64,000 nucleotides of DNA from Nectonema munidae (lineage: Eukaryota > Nematomorpha > Nectonematoida > Nectonematidae): assembly GCA_030549495.1 (NCBI GenBank), contig JAUIRK010001046.1, positions 458,501-522,500 on the forward strand. Reading direction: 5' to 3'. The notes below the pieces were generated by a model. The model saw only the letters and a program-made list of their open reading frames with translations, did not search any database and was not told the origin of the DNA. This document shows, one piece after another, positions 25,046 through 37,212 of the stretch. Every line of letters starts with the position of its first letter. Position 1 is the stretch's first letter. Made by a program: the position numbers and the translations under genes.

Positions 25046-25130
25046 CCTAAATTAACTACTGTTCAAAAACATATTAATAACGGTGAGTTCTGTGGAGTTA
25101 TATTTATGGTTAACATGGATTTCTATTTAT

Positions 25131-26397
25131 TATAGACATAGGTGGTTCTATCACTTTAAAAAGACTTCTTGATCAGCGCTGGGATGGCCACTATGAGACA
25201 ACAATATATAACAAAGAAAATTATCTTCCGCTCTTAAAACTTCTTGAGGCCCTCCAATCAAGCAATGATTTGCGAGTATCAATAGACTCAAGTGGAATTT
25301 TAAAACATTTCAAAAGAAAAAACATTCTTTTTGTCTGTTTACTTACCCATAAAATTTTAGAGCTTTTCACGCCTTTGAACAATTTTTTCCAAGTAAGAAC
25401 GTCTTTATTAAATCCTTTGAGCATTTATTTGATTCAAACTTAATGTTTTAGAGTAATTCCTCAAATATTGTAGCAGCAAAAAGCTTGCTTGACTCCACTC
25501 TGAACCTCCTAAAAGAAGAGAGAAATAAAGAAACAGAGTTTGAAAAATTTGTAGAAATTTCAAACAATATGCACTCAGATGATACTAGAAGTCAAAGAAA
25601 AAAAAGTGTTCCTCAAAAATTCAATGATTTTGAATTTGATTCATCCATGAGGCCTAATTCTGGTAATAATAGTTCAGAAATTTCAAAAATAAGAAAATTA
25701 TATTACGAATGTTTTGATTCAGTAATACAGGAAATTGCAAAAAGTTAAAAAAATAATATATTACAATTTTGCTTAATGAATTTTTGTAATTTTCTAGATT
25801 TGAAGATCAAAACATTTCTATTATAAATGCTATTAACTGCCTTATGCCTAGTTCAAAAGAAAATTTTCTTATCTATGAAAAAGTCAAACCACTATGTCTA
25901 CTTCTTGAAATAAAGACTGACGAAAATGTTTTATCTTCTCAGTGCTTAGTAGTCTAACATTTGAATAATACGTTTTCTATCCTAATCATTTTTGATATTT
26001 GACATAACTAGGTTATCAAAACTTTTTTGGAGGGAAAGAACTTACCACAAGGAATAGAAGTTTCTGATATTTTGAAGGAATTATATCCCATCAAGTCCGC
26101 TTGTAATGAGATCTTTTCTTTGTATATTGGTAATTATGATATTTTTACTAAAATGTTATTTACTTTACAGTATATTTTTTAAGCTGCTTTAACAATAGGC
26201 ATCAGCACAGCATCGTGTGAAAGAAGTTTTTCAACACTTAAAAGAGTTTTCACTTCTTCACGACAATCGATGCTGAGTGAAAGAAAAGAAAACTTGATCA
26301 TTCTTTCTCAAGGGAAAAACTCACCAAGAAAGTTACATTTGATGATTTCCTAAAGAACTTTAGCAAAAAACCAAGAAGACTAGCTTTAACTCTTTAA
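25131..26397 (+). pseudogene. hAT transposase, 3' half, with short introns
   Basis: The first recognised exon reads SITLKRLLDQRWDGHYETT, then KHFKRKNILFVCLLTHKILEL, part of the RNase H-like core of ZMYM1-like hAT transposases. A GT-AG intron at 25393-25451 (59 bp) restores the frame into SNSSNIVAAKSLLDS. Further introns are likely at about 25744-25797 (donor decayed), 25949-26011 (63 bp) and 26130-26183 (54 bp). The last exon encodes the hAT dimerisation motif TIGISTASCERSFSTLKRV and then RENLIILS-like sequence (ERKENLIILS). A frameshift near 26320 precedes the natural end FSKKPRRLALTL. The BED finger and N-terminal half are absent, replaced by the tandem repeat, so the copy cannot encode a whole transposase. 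Confidence 0.85.
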
Positions 26398-26604
26398 ACA
26401 TGGATATAATTTTTTCATAGTTTTTAATAAAATAATTTTTATTCAATTTATGTTCTCAAAGATAGTTTTTGAAACATTTTCTATAGTTTTTATTTTGTCA
26501 CATTGATAAATCTTTTTTTGAAAAAAGTTTAAGTTAATGTCCAGCAAATCAGGAAGTTCGAGCCCCCCCAAAAATTTTTGTTTAGCGCGGGCCCTGCTAA
26601 TATG

Positions 26605-27502
26605 GCTTACGTAAACAGGAGTCAGTTAGCGAGATTAAAAAAGTATAATTATAAATTATTTACTATTTGGAAAATTTTATTCTCAATTTATTTCACTTTT
26701 TTGATAGTATAATTTTAACTATATAAATAGTATATCAATATTTTCATATCTTATTTACTCTTCAAATAGCAATATTACTACTTATAACATTTTAAATAGT
26801 AATGAAATTTTATATTTAGTAAAAATAACTTTATTACTTTTTTACTATAATTTTAGTGTATCCAAATACCGCAGAATTGTCTCAAAGCTAGTTGAATAAA
26901 TAATTTTAACTTAGTCGTGAGTGATTGAAAAAATTTAGTGAAGAATTCTTATCCAAATAATTCTATTCACGACTTTAATTAAATATTGAGTGATACTTTG
27001 CAAAATCCACGTGTGTTCTTAAACCGCAGCTATAGAATGAATTCATTGCCTTCACGATCAGAGGTATCAATTTATACAAAGGGTAGCTAAATTTAGCGAT
27101 TATTTATTTTGACTATTTTTTGCTTTTAGTGAAAGTGATTTTTTCATTTTTACCTTAATCAAAGTTTTAGTGAATTCTTAGTGGTATGATTAATAAAAAT
27201 TTATTTCCAAGCAATGAAGAAACACGTTATTTCCATGCTTATCATATAAATTATGGAAATGGGAAATTGTACCCATAAAAATAGTAAAATATAAATTGGA
27301 AAAAAATCGTGGGTGTTTTTTTTTAAAAAAATTAAAAAATATAAAAAAAAAAAAAAAAAAAAAAAATAAAAAAACAAAAAAATTATATAAAAAAAAAATA
27401 ATAATATTATTTTTTAATAAAAAAAAAAAAAAACACACCCAAAAAAAAAATATAAATTATATAAAAAAAAAAATAAATAATAAAAATAAAATAATTTTTT
27501 TT

Positions 27503-27538
<36 letters not shown>

Positions 27539-28895
27539 AAACAAACTCCATATTGACGAAACAGCAAGGCCTAGATTCATATGGCGCATTTTTAAGATTG
27601 GCTGAAATTATTTATGTCTAAAAGTAGATGAGATATTTACTCAGAATGATGTGAGGAGTAATATATTATAGTTTAATTAAGAGCGTTAAATGTAGCCTGA
27701 TATAAAGTTTTCAATCCAAAAAAAAATATAACATTTTATGTGTGTTTTTTGACCTGTGTTTAAGTTTGTTTGTTTTTTGAAATACTTTAATCTCAAAACA
27801 CTTTTTAACCTTTAGGAAGTAGATAAGCCTATAAACGATTGAAGATTATATGTATTACCAGAAGCGTATTCAGAGAGGAGAAGGGACTAGGGCTAGATCC
27901 TCTTTAAAAGGACCTTTGCTCCACCACTGAGACTTGCTTGAAATAAACCATATTTAGGGGATTTTTAATAATATAACAAATTATGACTGAGGAATTTATG
28001 AGTTTCAGATCAAACAGTTCTAGCATGAGTGAAGAAAAAGAAATATTTTGTCTTTTTTGGAGTCAAAACTACTTTTGACAGAAATGAACATCAATTTTCC
28101 CGTGGATTTTGCTCTGTAGAAGACTGCAAGCTTAAAAGTATGATGCACGAGAAGATGTGATATTTGAAAAAGTTTATCTGTAAGACTTATACAAAGTTAA
28201 TATGTCTTTCATGTGTATAAATTTTATAAATTTTTCTAGTTTTTTTCTCATTGTTGATATATTTATAGAAAAATTTCATACACATGTGTAAATAAGAGAG
28301 TCGATTCTCGAAGAAAACATTTAAGTTTTACTAAAACATAGACTGGCTAGTTCAAGTCAAGTATACCTTCTAGATTAGACTCTTTTGCTCCATAAGAATT
28401 CCTAAGACTTTTTGCTTTGCCTTCACCAATTATGCGTAATAAATCTTAGAGATTTCTCTTTTGAACATATAATTTTCAATATTATGAAAACTTTACATAA
28501 CTTTGCTAAAGTTCATTTCTTTTTATGGAACCTTATTTTTTCAAATTAATTTAGTTTTCATAATAAATTTTTTCTTAAGTTTATCACTTAATGAAAAAAA
28601 ATTTTTATTTTGGTTTTTAAAAAATTTTGGCGTTAAGTTATATGTATTTCATACATAAAAACTTTAGAAAAAATTGAATCAGTCAATCAAAGAAAAAATT
28701 TTTCTTTGATTAAAAAATAGTCTAAATAAAAATTACATAATATATTTCGTTTTCTATGTTTATCTATTCAAAAAACTAAGTCAAAGTGTCATGTGGAGTA
28801 AAAAGATTAAATATAAAATGTTGTACTTTAATTTAGCAATATTTTTTTAATTGACTAAATTTTATTTCAAAAAATACATGTGATTATTTTGTTAT
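26605..28895. other. AT-rich stretch with low-complexity core
   Basis: No gene recognised. A possible decayed hAT end pair (CAGAAGCGTATTCAG at 27860 and CTCCACCACTG at 27919) is too short to call. The A-rich tract is listed separately. Confidence 0.5.
27317..27540 (+). repeat. A-rich low-complexity tract
   Basis: About 220 bp almost entirely of A with some T. The two long frames read through it on either strand (poly-Lys or poly-Phe) are artefacts. Confidence 0.9.
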
Positions 28896-28899
28896 AATT

Positions 28900-29059
28900 G
28901 CAAAATATCAAATTATAAATTCAAAACGACAAAATAGGTCTCCAAAATGACAAAATATAGAATTGCAAAATGACTAAATAGAATAACGAGAAAATAGAAT
29001 TGCAAAATGACAAAATAGAAATCCAAAAAGACAAAATAGAAATGCAAAAGGACACAATG
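28900..29059 (+). repeat. 21-bp minisatellite, about 7 units
   Basis: Imperfect tandem units of the form AAAATGACAAAATAGAAATGC, from 28900 to 29059. The array stops 5 bp before the pentanucleotide tail of the LINE at 29064. Confidence 0.8.
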
Positions 29060-29063
29060 GAAT

Positions 29064-30640
29064 TAACATAACATAACATAACATAACATAATTTATTAAG
29101 CCAAAAGAAAAGGCTAGAAATAAGTTTGTGAAAATCGCATCATGTAATTAAAAAGGTGTGATATGCTTAATAGTAAAGTTAACTTTCTAAATGACAAGTG
29201 TAAAGTGGCAAAGTTCGGCCAATCATAGATGAATATTTCGTCCTTCCAGAAAAAATCCAAGAGTTTTTTGAATGTATGCAAAGAAGGGGAATTAATAACG
29301 TACTTTGGAAGGTTATTCCTGTCATTGATTATTCTGTTTGAGAAAGAAGCCGTATAAAAACCTTTTTTGCATCTCGTTTTTATAAACTCTTTTTGGTGAG
29401 TTCTTGAGCTCCTTAAGGAAAAGCAGGTAAAACAGTATGGTCGACATCCATGTTTTTGTTGATTATATTGTAAGACCGTTATCATATCGTTTCGTTTATA
29501 TCTGTACGCCAAGGAAGGCAAGGAAGTCATTATACGTAGTCTTTCATTGTAGTCCAATTTTTCTAGTCCTTTTACTTTTTTCGTTATAAACACGTTATAA
29601 CTTTATCCAATTCTTGCATGTTCTTGCTGCACGTTGGATGAGAAATCACATTACCCTATTCAAGGCGGGGTAAGGCTTTGTATAGTGGCATAACTATTGT
29701 AGTTTTAAAGGCAGTGAAGTGTCTGAAGAATAGGAAGAATATCGAAAAAGCTTTTGTAATGGCTTTAGAAAAATGAGGTTTAATTTGAGTGCATTGTCAA
29801 TTGTGATGCCCAGATCGTTGATAAGCTGAACTCGCTTTACATCATAACCAGCTATGTAGTAGATAATGTTATTTTTTATTCCAATTTGATTATGGCTACC
29901 CTTGGAAAAATTAAGATCCATCCCCCAAGTGTTCCACCATTCGTACAGAGTAAAATGGTCAACTTGTGAAATTTGTTGGGATATGTGAGTAGATGGACAA
30001 TATAGATCTTGAGATCATCTGCGAATAGTTTCAAATGAGAATTGCTTTTAAGAGGTAAATCATTTATATATGAATTAAATAATAAAGTCGCAATCATGCT
30101 ACCTTGGACACCACCACTTGTTACTTTATTCGAATAAAACAACTGTCCATTCTTCTAGCTTTTTGAGCAAATACTTAATGGGGTGCCTTGTCGAATGCTT
30201 TACGAAAATCAAAGTACAAAACATAAACAGTGGCATTGTTTTTCAGGAGAATGGCAATGCCATTGTTAAACTCAAACAATTGTGTTATTGTTGACTTTTT
30301 CTTAATGGAGCCATGCTGATGATTTATAACACAATTGTTACATTTTAAATAGGCAAGAACACTGTCCAAGGATTTTAGACAAGATTCGATTCAAACTTAT
30401 TGGCACATGGTTAGAAGCAACATTAGGCTCTGCATTTTTATAAATAGGTATTACTATTGCTGTTTTCCAGGCCAAGAGAAGAGTTTCCTCGCTTAAAGAA
30501 AGATTAATATAAAATGGTATATACTCGTGTATATTAAATACACACAAAGCTGTTCAAATTTCTAAGTTCTAATGGTCTCTTATATCTTTATGCTTGGAAG
30601 TTGTGATGTTTTTAACTGTATTTATTTTGGTATAGTGATT
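29064..30640 (-). mobile_element. 5'-truncated non-LTR retrotransposon (LINE) with ATGTT tail
   Basis: Minus-strand pieces of a reverse transcriptase appear in order: WKTAIVIPIYKN and PISLNRILSKILG (30380-30470), then YFDFRKAFDKAPH (30175-30215). These are followed by TSGGVQGSMIATLLFNSYIND (30060-30120) and LFADDLKIY, the catalytic box (about 30000-30030). The C-terminal zone (29114-29593) has RYKRNDMITVLQY, TRCKKGFYTASFSNRIIN and NLPKYVINSPSLHTFKKLLD, typical of Jockey/CR1-group LINEs. The stop at 29114 is followed by a very short 3' end with AATAAA and a (TTATG)n tail at 29064-29092. Frames are interrupted by several stops and shifts, and endonuclease and ORF1 are absent. The clade within the Jockey/CR1 group is not settled. 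Confidence 0.85.
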
Positions 30641-31499
30641 TCGCAGTTAAAATGCGTCTTTCAGTTGATACCGCAACTCCCTCTATCGTTACGCACCTTA
30701 AAAAAACTTGTTTAATATTAACTTAGCGTTGTTAATTGGTTTTATAAATTTTAGTTAAACTACCATGAAAATAGTATCAAAAGATGCAGCGAGTCATTTT
30801 AAGGAAATTCACAAAGTTTGAAGACATAAAATTCCGCGAATTTTGTAAAATAGAAATTAATTTAAAGGGCGGGAGGGGGAGGGGTGTTAACCGGTGAGAC
30901 AAAGAAAACTCTTTTATTGAAATACATCCAAAAAAATTTACACACATATACAAATTTTCAAGTATGCTAAATTTACTGAAGATGTTTATTTTTTATGAAA
31001 ATCAACCCAACGTGTCAAAAAAACAATCAAACTTCTCAATCAGTGTCAAGTATATAAACATCAAAATTAATTTTACTTACAGTATTTCTTTGCTAATTAT
31101 TTTTTTTAATTTATGTAATAAACGAACTTTTTGTGTTTAATTCAATAAAAATATTTCACCTGTCAATAAATTATGTATCTCGATAGGACTTCCATCATTT
31201 CGGCTACAAACTCTTTATCAGCTAGTAGCCTCTACTTTATTTCTTTAAGAAGAAGAAGAAGAAATTTATTTACAAGTTCAAATAAGAACAACAATATAAT
31301 GATTAAATGAAGTGGAAAAAAAATATTTTTGCGTGTAATATGACAAAGGAACAGACTTTAGTAAATTGAACATTGATGGATGACCAAAAGGAAAAATTCC
31401 GCTTAGATGGTCTACCAATATAACTAAGATGATTAATGTATATGGATAAGATAAATAACAAATTAATGAGTATAAATGATTTTCATAAATTATTTTAAT
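30641..31499. other. AT-rich stretch, nothing recognised
   Basis: Contains a short (GAA)n tract at about 31246-31262. The 85-codon minus-strand frame at 31278-31535 has no recognised domain. Confidence 0.5.
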
Positions 31500-31562
31500 A
31501 CTTCTTTGTATTTTATTAGACATATTTATCATCAATCAAAATTTTGATTGACATTTTCTAAA
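31500..31562 (+). repeat. Partial unit of the dispersed ~145-bp repeat, locus D
   Basis: Ends in AAAATTTTGATTGACATTT, the same landmark as loci A and B, preceded by a similar AT-rich stretch. Only the end of a unit is visible. Confidence 0.35.
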
Positions 31563-31674
31563 AAGTTTTACAAAAGTTTTTTCTCATTATTTCTACAGAC
31601 CTCAATGCATGCCCATATTTATGGGATAAAAACAAAATTTTCGTGGTCTGCAAACACTTAATTTTCTTTCTTCC

Positions 31675-31945
31675 CAGGGCCGGTCCTAGTGTTCGCGGGG
31701 CCCTATGCAAAATGGATTGCGCGGGGCCGAGTGTGGGTAGGAAAAAAGATTAAAAGTGAGAAATTGAAAAAAAGAAAAGGGATTTGTTTTATTACTTTTT
31801 CATTAACACAAAATGACGATCAAAGTTCTTTACTTTATTTTGCGAACCTTGCGTTTAGCGAAATCAATATATCATCAAAATGAAAAATGAGAAGCGCGGG
31901 GCCCACTGCGACCGCATAGGTTGCAGTGGCCTAAGGCTGGCCCTG
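31675..31945. mobile_element. hAT-type MITE with near-perfect target-site duplication
   Basis: A 271-bp element whose ends are CAGGGCCGGTCCTAG and CTAAGGCTGGCCCTG, inverted repeats matching at 12 of 15 positions. Subterminal GC-rich blocks GCGGGGCC occur at both sides. It is flanked by TTTCTTCC (31667-31674) and TTTCTACC (31946-31953), 7 of 8 identical. The end resembles that of the hAT at 24510-26596, which may have mobilised it. The open frames crossing it (31689-31883 and the minus-strand 31875-32108) are not genes. Confidence 0.85.
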
Positions 31946-31953
31946 TTTCTACC

Positions 31954-32925
31954 CATAACCTCACTATAACTGATTCTAATACATCTCCAAACTGAACTCG
32001 CTTTTTACCTAGACAAAATTTGGCAATGGCAATGATACTTTTATCTGTTTCAAGGTCAATCTTCATGGACACAATAAAATCCAACACAACCATCCCATTG
32101 GCAAACATATTTTCTCGATAGCTTTCCTAAAAACCCTACAATCAAAACTAGCTAATACCGAAATAAAAAGCAACACAGAACTAGAGAAATCATCCATATC
32201 CTTCAACACAACAGTCTCAACTTCTATTCTCACTTTTACTCCAAACAACCCATTCCGGTAACGCAAAATGCCTATTTCTGGAACTCGCATCTTAACAACC
32301 TAAAACACCAACTCAAACGTTCATCAAAACTCATAAGAAAAATGGACCACCCATGATAACTATCAACATCACTTCCAACTAAAAAAACTCATACAAAAAA
32401 GAAATCAATAAAACTAAGCTTGGAAAAAATTCACCAGCCAAACTCCATACAACCACTGGAACACTATCGATAAAATCACAAATTAAAAATTTTCATCTCC
32501 CTTACCTCGCCATCTACTTCCAGCAAACAGCATTGAAACAACGCACCGGAACCCCTTCTTTCCCAATTCACTTTTTCCATCTGTTTCACTAGTAACCGAC
32601 CACATCCAGAATTCCACCATAAGATTGAAAACCCAATTCTTTTTACGTAATAACACCTTCAATTTTCAACTAATCACTATTACAAAACTCAACAACGCCA
32701 TAAACTCCTTTAAACCCAAACCAGCATGTAGTTACGACAACATATCCACGAAATACGTTCGCAATACCACATTATCTATCCTCACCTACTTCAATTATTC
32801 AACAGTTGCTTAAGACTAAGCTATTTTCCCATTTTCTGGAAAATAAGCTAATTAATCCTCATTTCCAAACCCAATTGAAACTTCGAATCATCTTAAGATA
32901 AAAATCTGTCATCAAAGTTTGCGCC
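31954..32925 (+). pseudogene. LINE fragment (linker and start of reverse transcriptase)
   Basis: The plus-strand frame at 32625-32813 contains LITITKLNNAINSFKPKPACSYDNISTKYV, shown here only as the match to the RT block that precedes finger motifs of Jockey-group LINEs. Downstream, near 32830-32870, an FWKISLILI-like stretch resembles the following block. Upstream, 32090-32620 has the basic, Asn/Thr-rich look of a LINE linker, with SLNFYSHFYSKQPI and LLPANSIE patches. Many stops and shifts are present. It belongs to a different copy, and probably a different family, from the LINE at 29064. The hAT MITE lies directly at its left border. Confidence 0.6.
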
Positions 32926-33920
32926 TGCATTTCCTATTTCCACCACTTCAGCCAGTTGGTTAAATTTTAAGAGTCGTCATTATTTTTTTTCTAAATTATT
33001 GAAGTTCATGGGTGAAGAAGATTCAACTAAAGAAAATAATTTTTTAAAAGTAGTTTTGTCACTGTGTGCCAAGCTCGAATTATCCAGTGAATTGATTCTA
33101 GAAGAGTAATCTGGCTGTAGCTGAATTTGAATTGTCGATCCTAGTATGTAATCATTAGTTCAGGATACCGACCTTTATGATCTGATTATTCTGAAAAAGT
33201 GGCTGAAGTGGAGAGGTAGTCTTTGGGTGGTAGAAACTTAAGTGTACTGTTGCTGAGTATCTAGTGTGTGCGAAAAAACTCGACTTGATAATACTGTGCG
33301 TGGGATGGAGCGTGTTAATAAACCTTAGAAAATTACGACTTTGAACTTTCGTAGAATTGTTTACTATGTGTAGTATCCATTCTATCAATAAATTTGCTTT
33401 CATCAAGGCTCGTTTATTTGCATGATAGATGACAAGTAAGTTACACTTGTTATCATTTTTAAACAACGTCGTTCATTGCTTTGACTATAAAGATAAAAAC
33501 AAAATACGGTTTAAATAAAACATTTTAAATAAAATTTTACTTTACCTATTACCATTGGTTTAAGTTTTTCCCCTATTAAACTACACACTCTAACAACACA
33601 GTAACTCTTTCTATTACTTTTTTTTAACTTTCACCAAACAGTTTTTGAGTTCAAAGTGTTTTTTCGGTGAAGAGTCCGAACGAATAATCCAGTGTCATCA
33701 CGGTTAAATATGTCATTGAGTGAGAACTTCAAAGCGATGACATTCTAACATTCGTCTTTTTCATCATTAGATCTTCCTTAATCAGTTTTTACAAGTTATA
33801 CTCATCCATTATAGTTATTATATATATTTTTTTATTTTCTAATTTGTTATACGAATAAATTTTACATCTGTTTCATAGTGGTTTAAAATGACCTAGCTTC
33901 TTTGGTTTATCTAGCCAGAG
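32926..33920. other. Stretch without recognised gene
   Basis: A minus-strand 103-codon frame (33155-33466) is the only long frame. It is Asn/Leu-rich and matches no family I know. I do not call it a gene. Confidence 0.45.
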
Positions 33921-35215
33921 CAGTGTTTCCCAACGTAGGGGTAAATTACCGCAATGGGAAAATGATTCCATATTTTTGGGGTAATGGGTTTTCTAAGCGA
34001 GAAGAGGAACACCATCAAAAGCTTTCTTCAAATCAGTCTAACTATCGATAATTAAAATGAAATATTAATTGTTCTAATTATTAATTTTGTTTCAATTGCT
34101 TCATAGTAACTTAGCGACTATACTCTTAACTTCATCCTCTAGTGTAGTCAGTGAAATCTAAACTAAAGAAACTGGTGACAATTGTAAAAGCTTTGTTTTG
34201 ATATAGATATATACAATTATTACTATTATTTGATATTGTATTTGCCTGAAGTTTGATGAAAACACGGATGTTGCATCCTGTGCCACTTTGATTAAATAGT
34301 TAAAACAAATTTCAAAGAAGAAATGTGACCATCTGATAAATTGTTGACAACTACAAAAAATACGGATTATCTTTACAACATTAGATGGGTACCTGAGAAA
34401 GACAGACCTTGATTGGAGCAAGTTTTCCCAGCTATCAGTTCCTCCCCAAACATGATGGATGATCCAGTGCAAATGATTGTATGGCTTATTCAAAGAAAAA
34501 ACAGATGACGAGTTTGTACACTGTGTCTTTCATCGTTATACCGTAGCTTTAGGAGTTCGTTGTCTGTCACATAGGAAAATTCTTGTTCGTGTTGCTGAAC
34601 TCTGCGAATTACTTCTTATATTTCTGCAAGAGAAAGGATCATCCCTCGTAAATATGTTTAACGATGAATTATCTTTCATAAGTTTGTGCTTCCTAGCTGA
34701 TATCTTTGGAGAGATAAGTACAGTTAACTTAAAACTTCAAGGAAGACATTACAACTTTCGGTAAACATCTCTAACTTTTGGAATGGGAGTTTTGCACAAT
34801 TTCCTACTTTGGATGACATCCTTGATTAGCTGAATTCTGAAGATATTATCACATAAAAACAGGCATTAGAGATAACATGACCGACCTCTTAAAAGCATGC
34901 TGAAGTACTTTCACGAGTTCAATAGTACTAACAGTGAATAAATAAGTTCTTTTTTTGGGAGTGAAGATATCATTCCTAATGAGAATTGCACGATAAAAGA
35001 AGTAATTATCACATAAGACAAATAATGTATGGAAACTAATGTTTGAGACCAATGCTGTTCTAAGCACTTTCTAGATCTCTTGTATACAAAATATACCAAC
35101 ACCCTCCCTAGCAGTACATTTCCTCCTAGAATTTTCTAGCAGTCAAGCTTTGAGTATGAAGACCAAGAAACAAAACGGACTCAACATTTCATTTGGAGCC
35201 CGATTAGCCTAGTGA
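33921..35215 (+). pseudogene. hAT transposase remnant, ZBED5/SCAND3-like
   Basis: The start at 33921, CAGTGTTTCCCAACG followed by GGGG, is a typical hAT terminus. From about 34250 the plus strand shows FDENTDVASCATLIK, then TLDGYLRKTDLDWSK, the nuclease-core region of ZBED-type hAT transposases. The best open piece is 34477-34764 (95 residues): LFKEKTDDEFVHCVFHR, LGVRCLSHRKILVRVAELCE, LLIFLQEKGSSLVNMFND, FLADIFGEISTVNLKLQG. Further on are FAQFPTLDDILD (about 34790-34830) and the C-terminal SLSMKTKKQNGLN (about 35140-35185). Several stops and frameshifts interrupt it, and the BED finger and dimerisation motif are missing. The right terminus was not found. Confidence 0.8.
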
Positions 35216-36235
35216 GTGATCAACACAGTATAGGAAAAATGCACGGTTAAATAAAGCTCCTCACACTGAAAAACCAGAGCAGCATAAAATCTTTTCATTT
35301 TTTATGTTCCTGGATCCTTAATTTATAGAGCGAATAGGAGGGATATGACCTGTGCAGTTCATCATCTAACTGCGAAAAAAAGAAAACATCTGATGTTGCC
35401 GTCTATATCTTTTATAGATAATTGATAATTGTGAAATTGTACTTTGCGTAATCACTTCGAAAACGTAGCGAAGCACTGAGGTTAATACCGAATAATAAAA
35501 TGATATGTTGTTCACTCTTTAAAAAATGGGAAAGAACTTTTCTTTCAAAATGTCAAATTTTATTTTCGTATTATAATCGAAATATAAATTGTTTTGAACT
35601 TTTTATTTACTTAACTTTTGACTTAATTAAATAATCTCAATTCTGCTCGAATTAATGTGAAATTATCAGTTTATTTCAAAAGATTAATTTGAGTAAAAAA
35701 GAACCTAATTAAGTGACTCATATGGCACAAGCTATATTTCTGTTTATATCAAAAAATGATTACATAGTTGTGTATTAGCTAACGCATCCTAATGTTTTTT
35801 TTAAATATATTTAAATTAACAAATTTGCAAAAAAAAATTAAATGAATGCAAGGGAAAAGTTATAATAGATTGGTTCTAGGATTGATGATATTAAAATTAC
35901 CTAGTTATTGACAAGCATTTGGTTATTTTTTTGCATTTGCACTACCGAGAAATATTAAAAATTATTTACTACAATCTCTTCGTGGTGTTAGAGTTATTTG
36001 GAATAAACTAGCATTCTTTACAAGAACATACTTCAAAGAAAAAATAGAAATTTTTTTCAAAGAATGGACGAATTAAAAAAGCCAGAATCTCAAAATGTCA
36101 AAAATAATGAAAATCATTTTGTAGATCGATTAGATAACCTTTTTCATATAGCATTTCTGATCAATTTTTTTCTACCATTTTTACTTTTTCATTGTCAATG
36201 TTTATAGAAATGATCTATTTATCCAATTTAAATGG
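35216..36235. other. AT-rich stretch, nothing recognised
   Basis: No supported gene or element end. Confidence 0.5.
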
Positions 36236-36495
36236 TTGTGAAAAAAATACATGACTTTACCTTTTTGTTTACTAATAAACGAGTTGTTCGTTGAGAGTAT
36301 TTAGAAATTTCAGTTCTAAATACTCTTAAAGTTCCCCAAATAGTGTCATTTATATTATACACTTTGAACAGAAAAGTCATGTCATCAGCATATAAATATA
36401 TTTTCGATCAATAATTAGTTAAAGTAAAAGATATATCATGTAAATAAATGATAAATAATAGTGGTCCCAAAATAGCTCCCGTTCCCCTATTTTTT
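36236..36495 (-). pseudogene. LINE reverse transcriptase fragment
   Basis: The minus strand reads GAILGPLLFIIYLHDISFTL, then KIYLYADDMTFLFKVYN, the RT blocks with the YADD catalytic box and its preceding GPLLF motif. One stop lies between them. The fragment is about 85 codons long, with no other domain next to it. The sequence differs from the LINE at 29064 (GVQGSMIATLLF ... FADD), so it is a separate family or copy. Confidence 0.75.
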
Positions 36496-37212
36496 TATTT
36501 CTACTCAAGCAAGAAGTTCCATTATTTATTTCAACAAATGATTCATAGAGTAATTAATTTTACAAAAATTTCAAGTTTTTACATTTTGAGTAATTAATTT
36601 CAAATATTCTAAGAAGCCTGTCTTTTCACCCAAATAAACTTAATAACATTCAAATACAAATAAATCTTTCAAAATGGAAAAAAATATATAATTTTTAATT
36701 TTAAATTAAACTTAAAAACATCTAACATATAAACAAAATTAAGTTTTAATGTTTTATATCATAAATAATTAAATTTATATTTCACAAAACAGAAAGATTT
36801 GTAAATAGGTTTCTCGCAGTATAACACTTGACTTTTATGTACAGATAATTAGCTACAAGAATAAACATTTTGTAAAATTTTCCCTCCATATTACTTTTCT
36901 CTTTGATATTTAGTAGGAAATATTTTTAATTTACGTCCAAGCAATTCTATATGAATAATAATGTTTTACGCAATTAAAGTTGAAAACTCTCAAACGAAAA
37001 CAAGGTCTTTCATTTTTCTCAAAGTTTTAAACTTTTAGCATGCCTAATCCACTAGGGACTTTTATTTATCACGAATATCAATCAAATCTGTACAAATTCC
37101 TTAAATAATGCAAATCTTTACCCATATAACTCATCATTTTCAAGGGGTTTATTAAACAAATATTTTTAATATAAAGTAATCATCATACACTTATAGCATA
37201 ATGCAAAATCTA
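36496..37212. other. AT-rich stretch, nothing recognised
   Basis: If the exons at 37213-37367 are real, this would be their 3' untranslated and downstream DNA. Confidence 0.4.

Larger units (their letters stand above)
24510..26596 (+). mobile_element. hAT transposon with perfect target-site duplication
   Basis: The 8-mer CTAATATG lies at 24502-24509 and again at 26597-26604, exactly flanking a 2087-bp segment. The right end reads AGCGCGGGCCCTG, the complement of CAGGGCCCGCGCT, a normal hAT terminus. The left end starts CAGCGATTTTTTG, sharing only CAG and so strongly diverged. Inside are a tandem repeat (24570-25045) and the 3' half of a transposase gene (25131-26397). The perfect duplication suggests a not very old insertion, yet the coding region is incomplete. 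Confidence 0.75.

Noticed and set aside
27190-27508. Poly-Lys and poly-Phe open frames
   Set aside because: They are translations of an A-rich low-complexity tract.
27859-27929. A very short hAT-like element (CAGAAGCGTATTCAG ... CTCCACCACTG)
   Set aside because: Only about 70 bp, with weak ends and no target-site duplication; chance cannot be excluded.
31689-32108. Open frames crossing the hAT MITE
   Set aside because: They run over the terminal repeats of a non-coding element and have no family resemblance.
34158-34493. A 111-codon minus-strand frame
   Set aside because: It lies opposite the ZBED-type hAT transposase blocks, which read on the plus strand.
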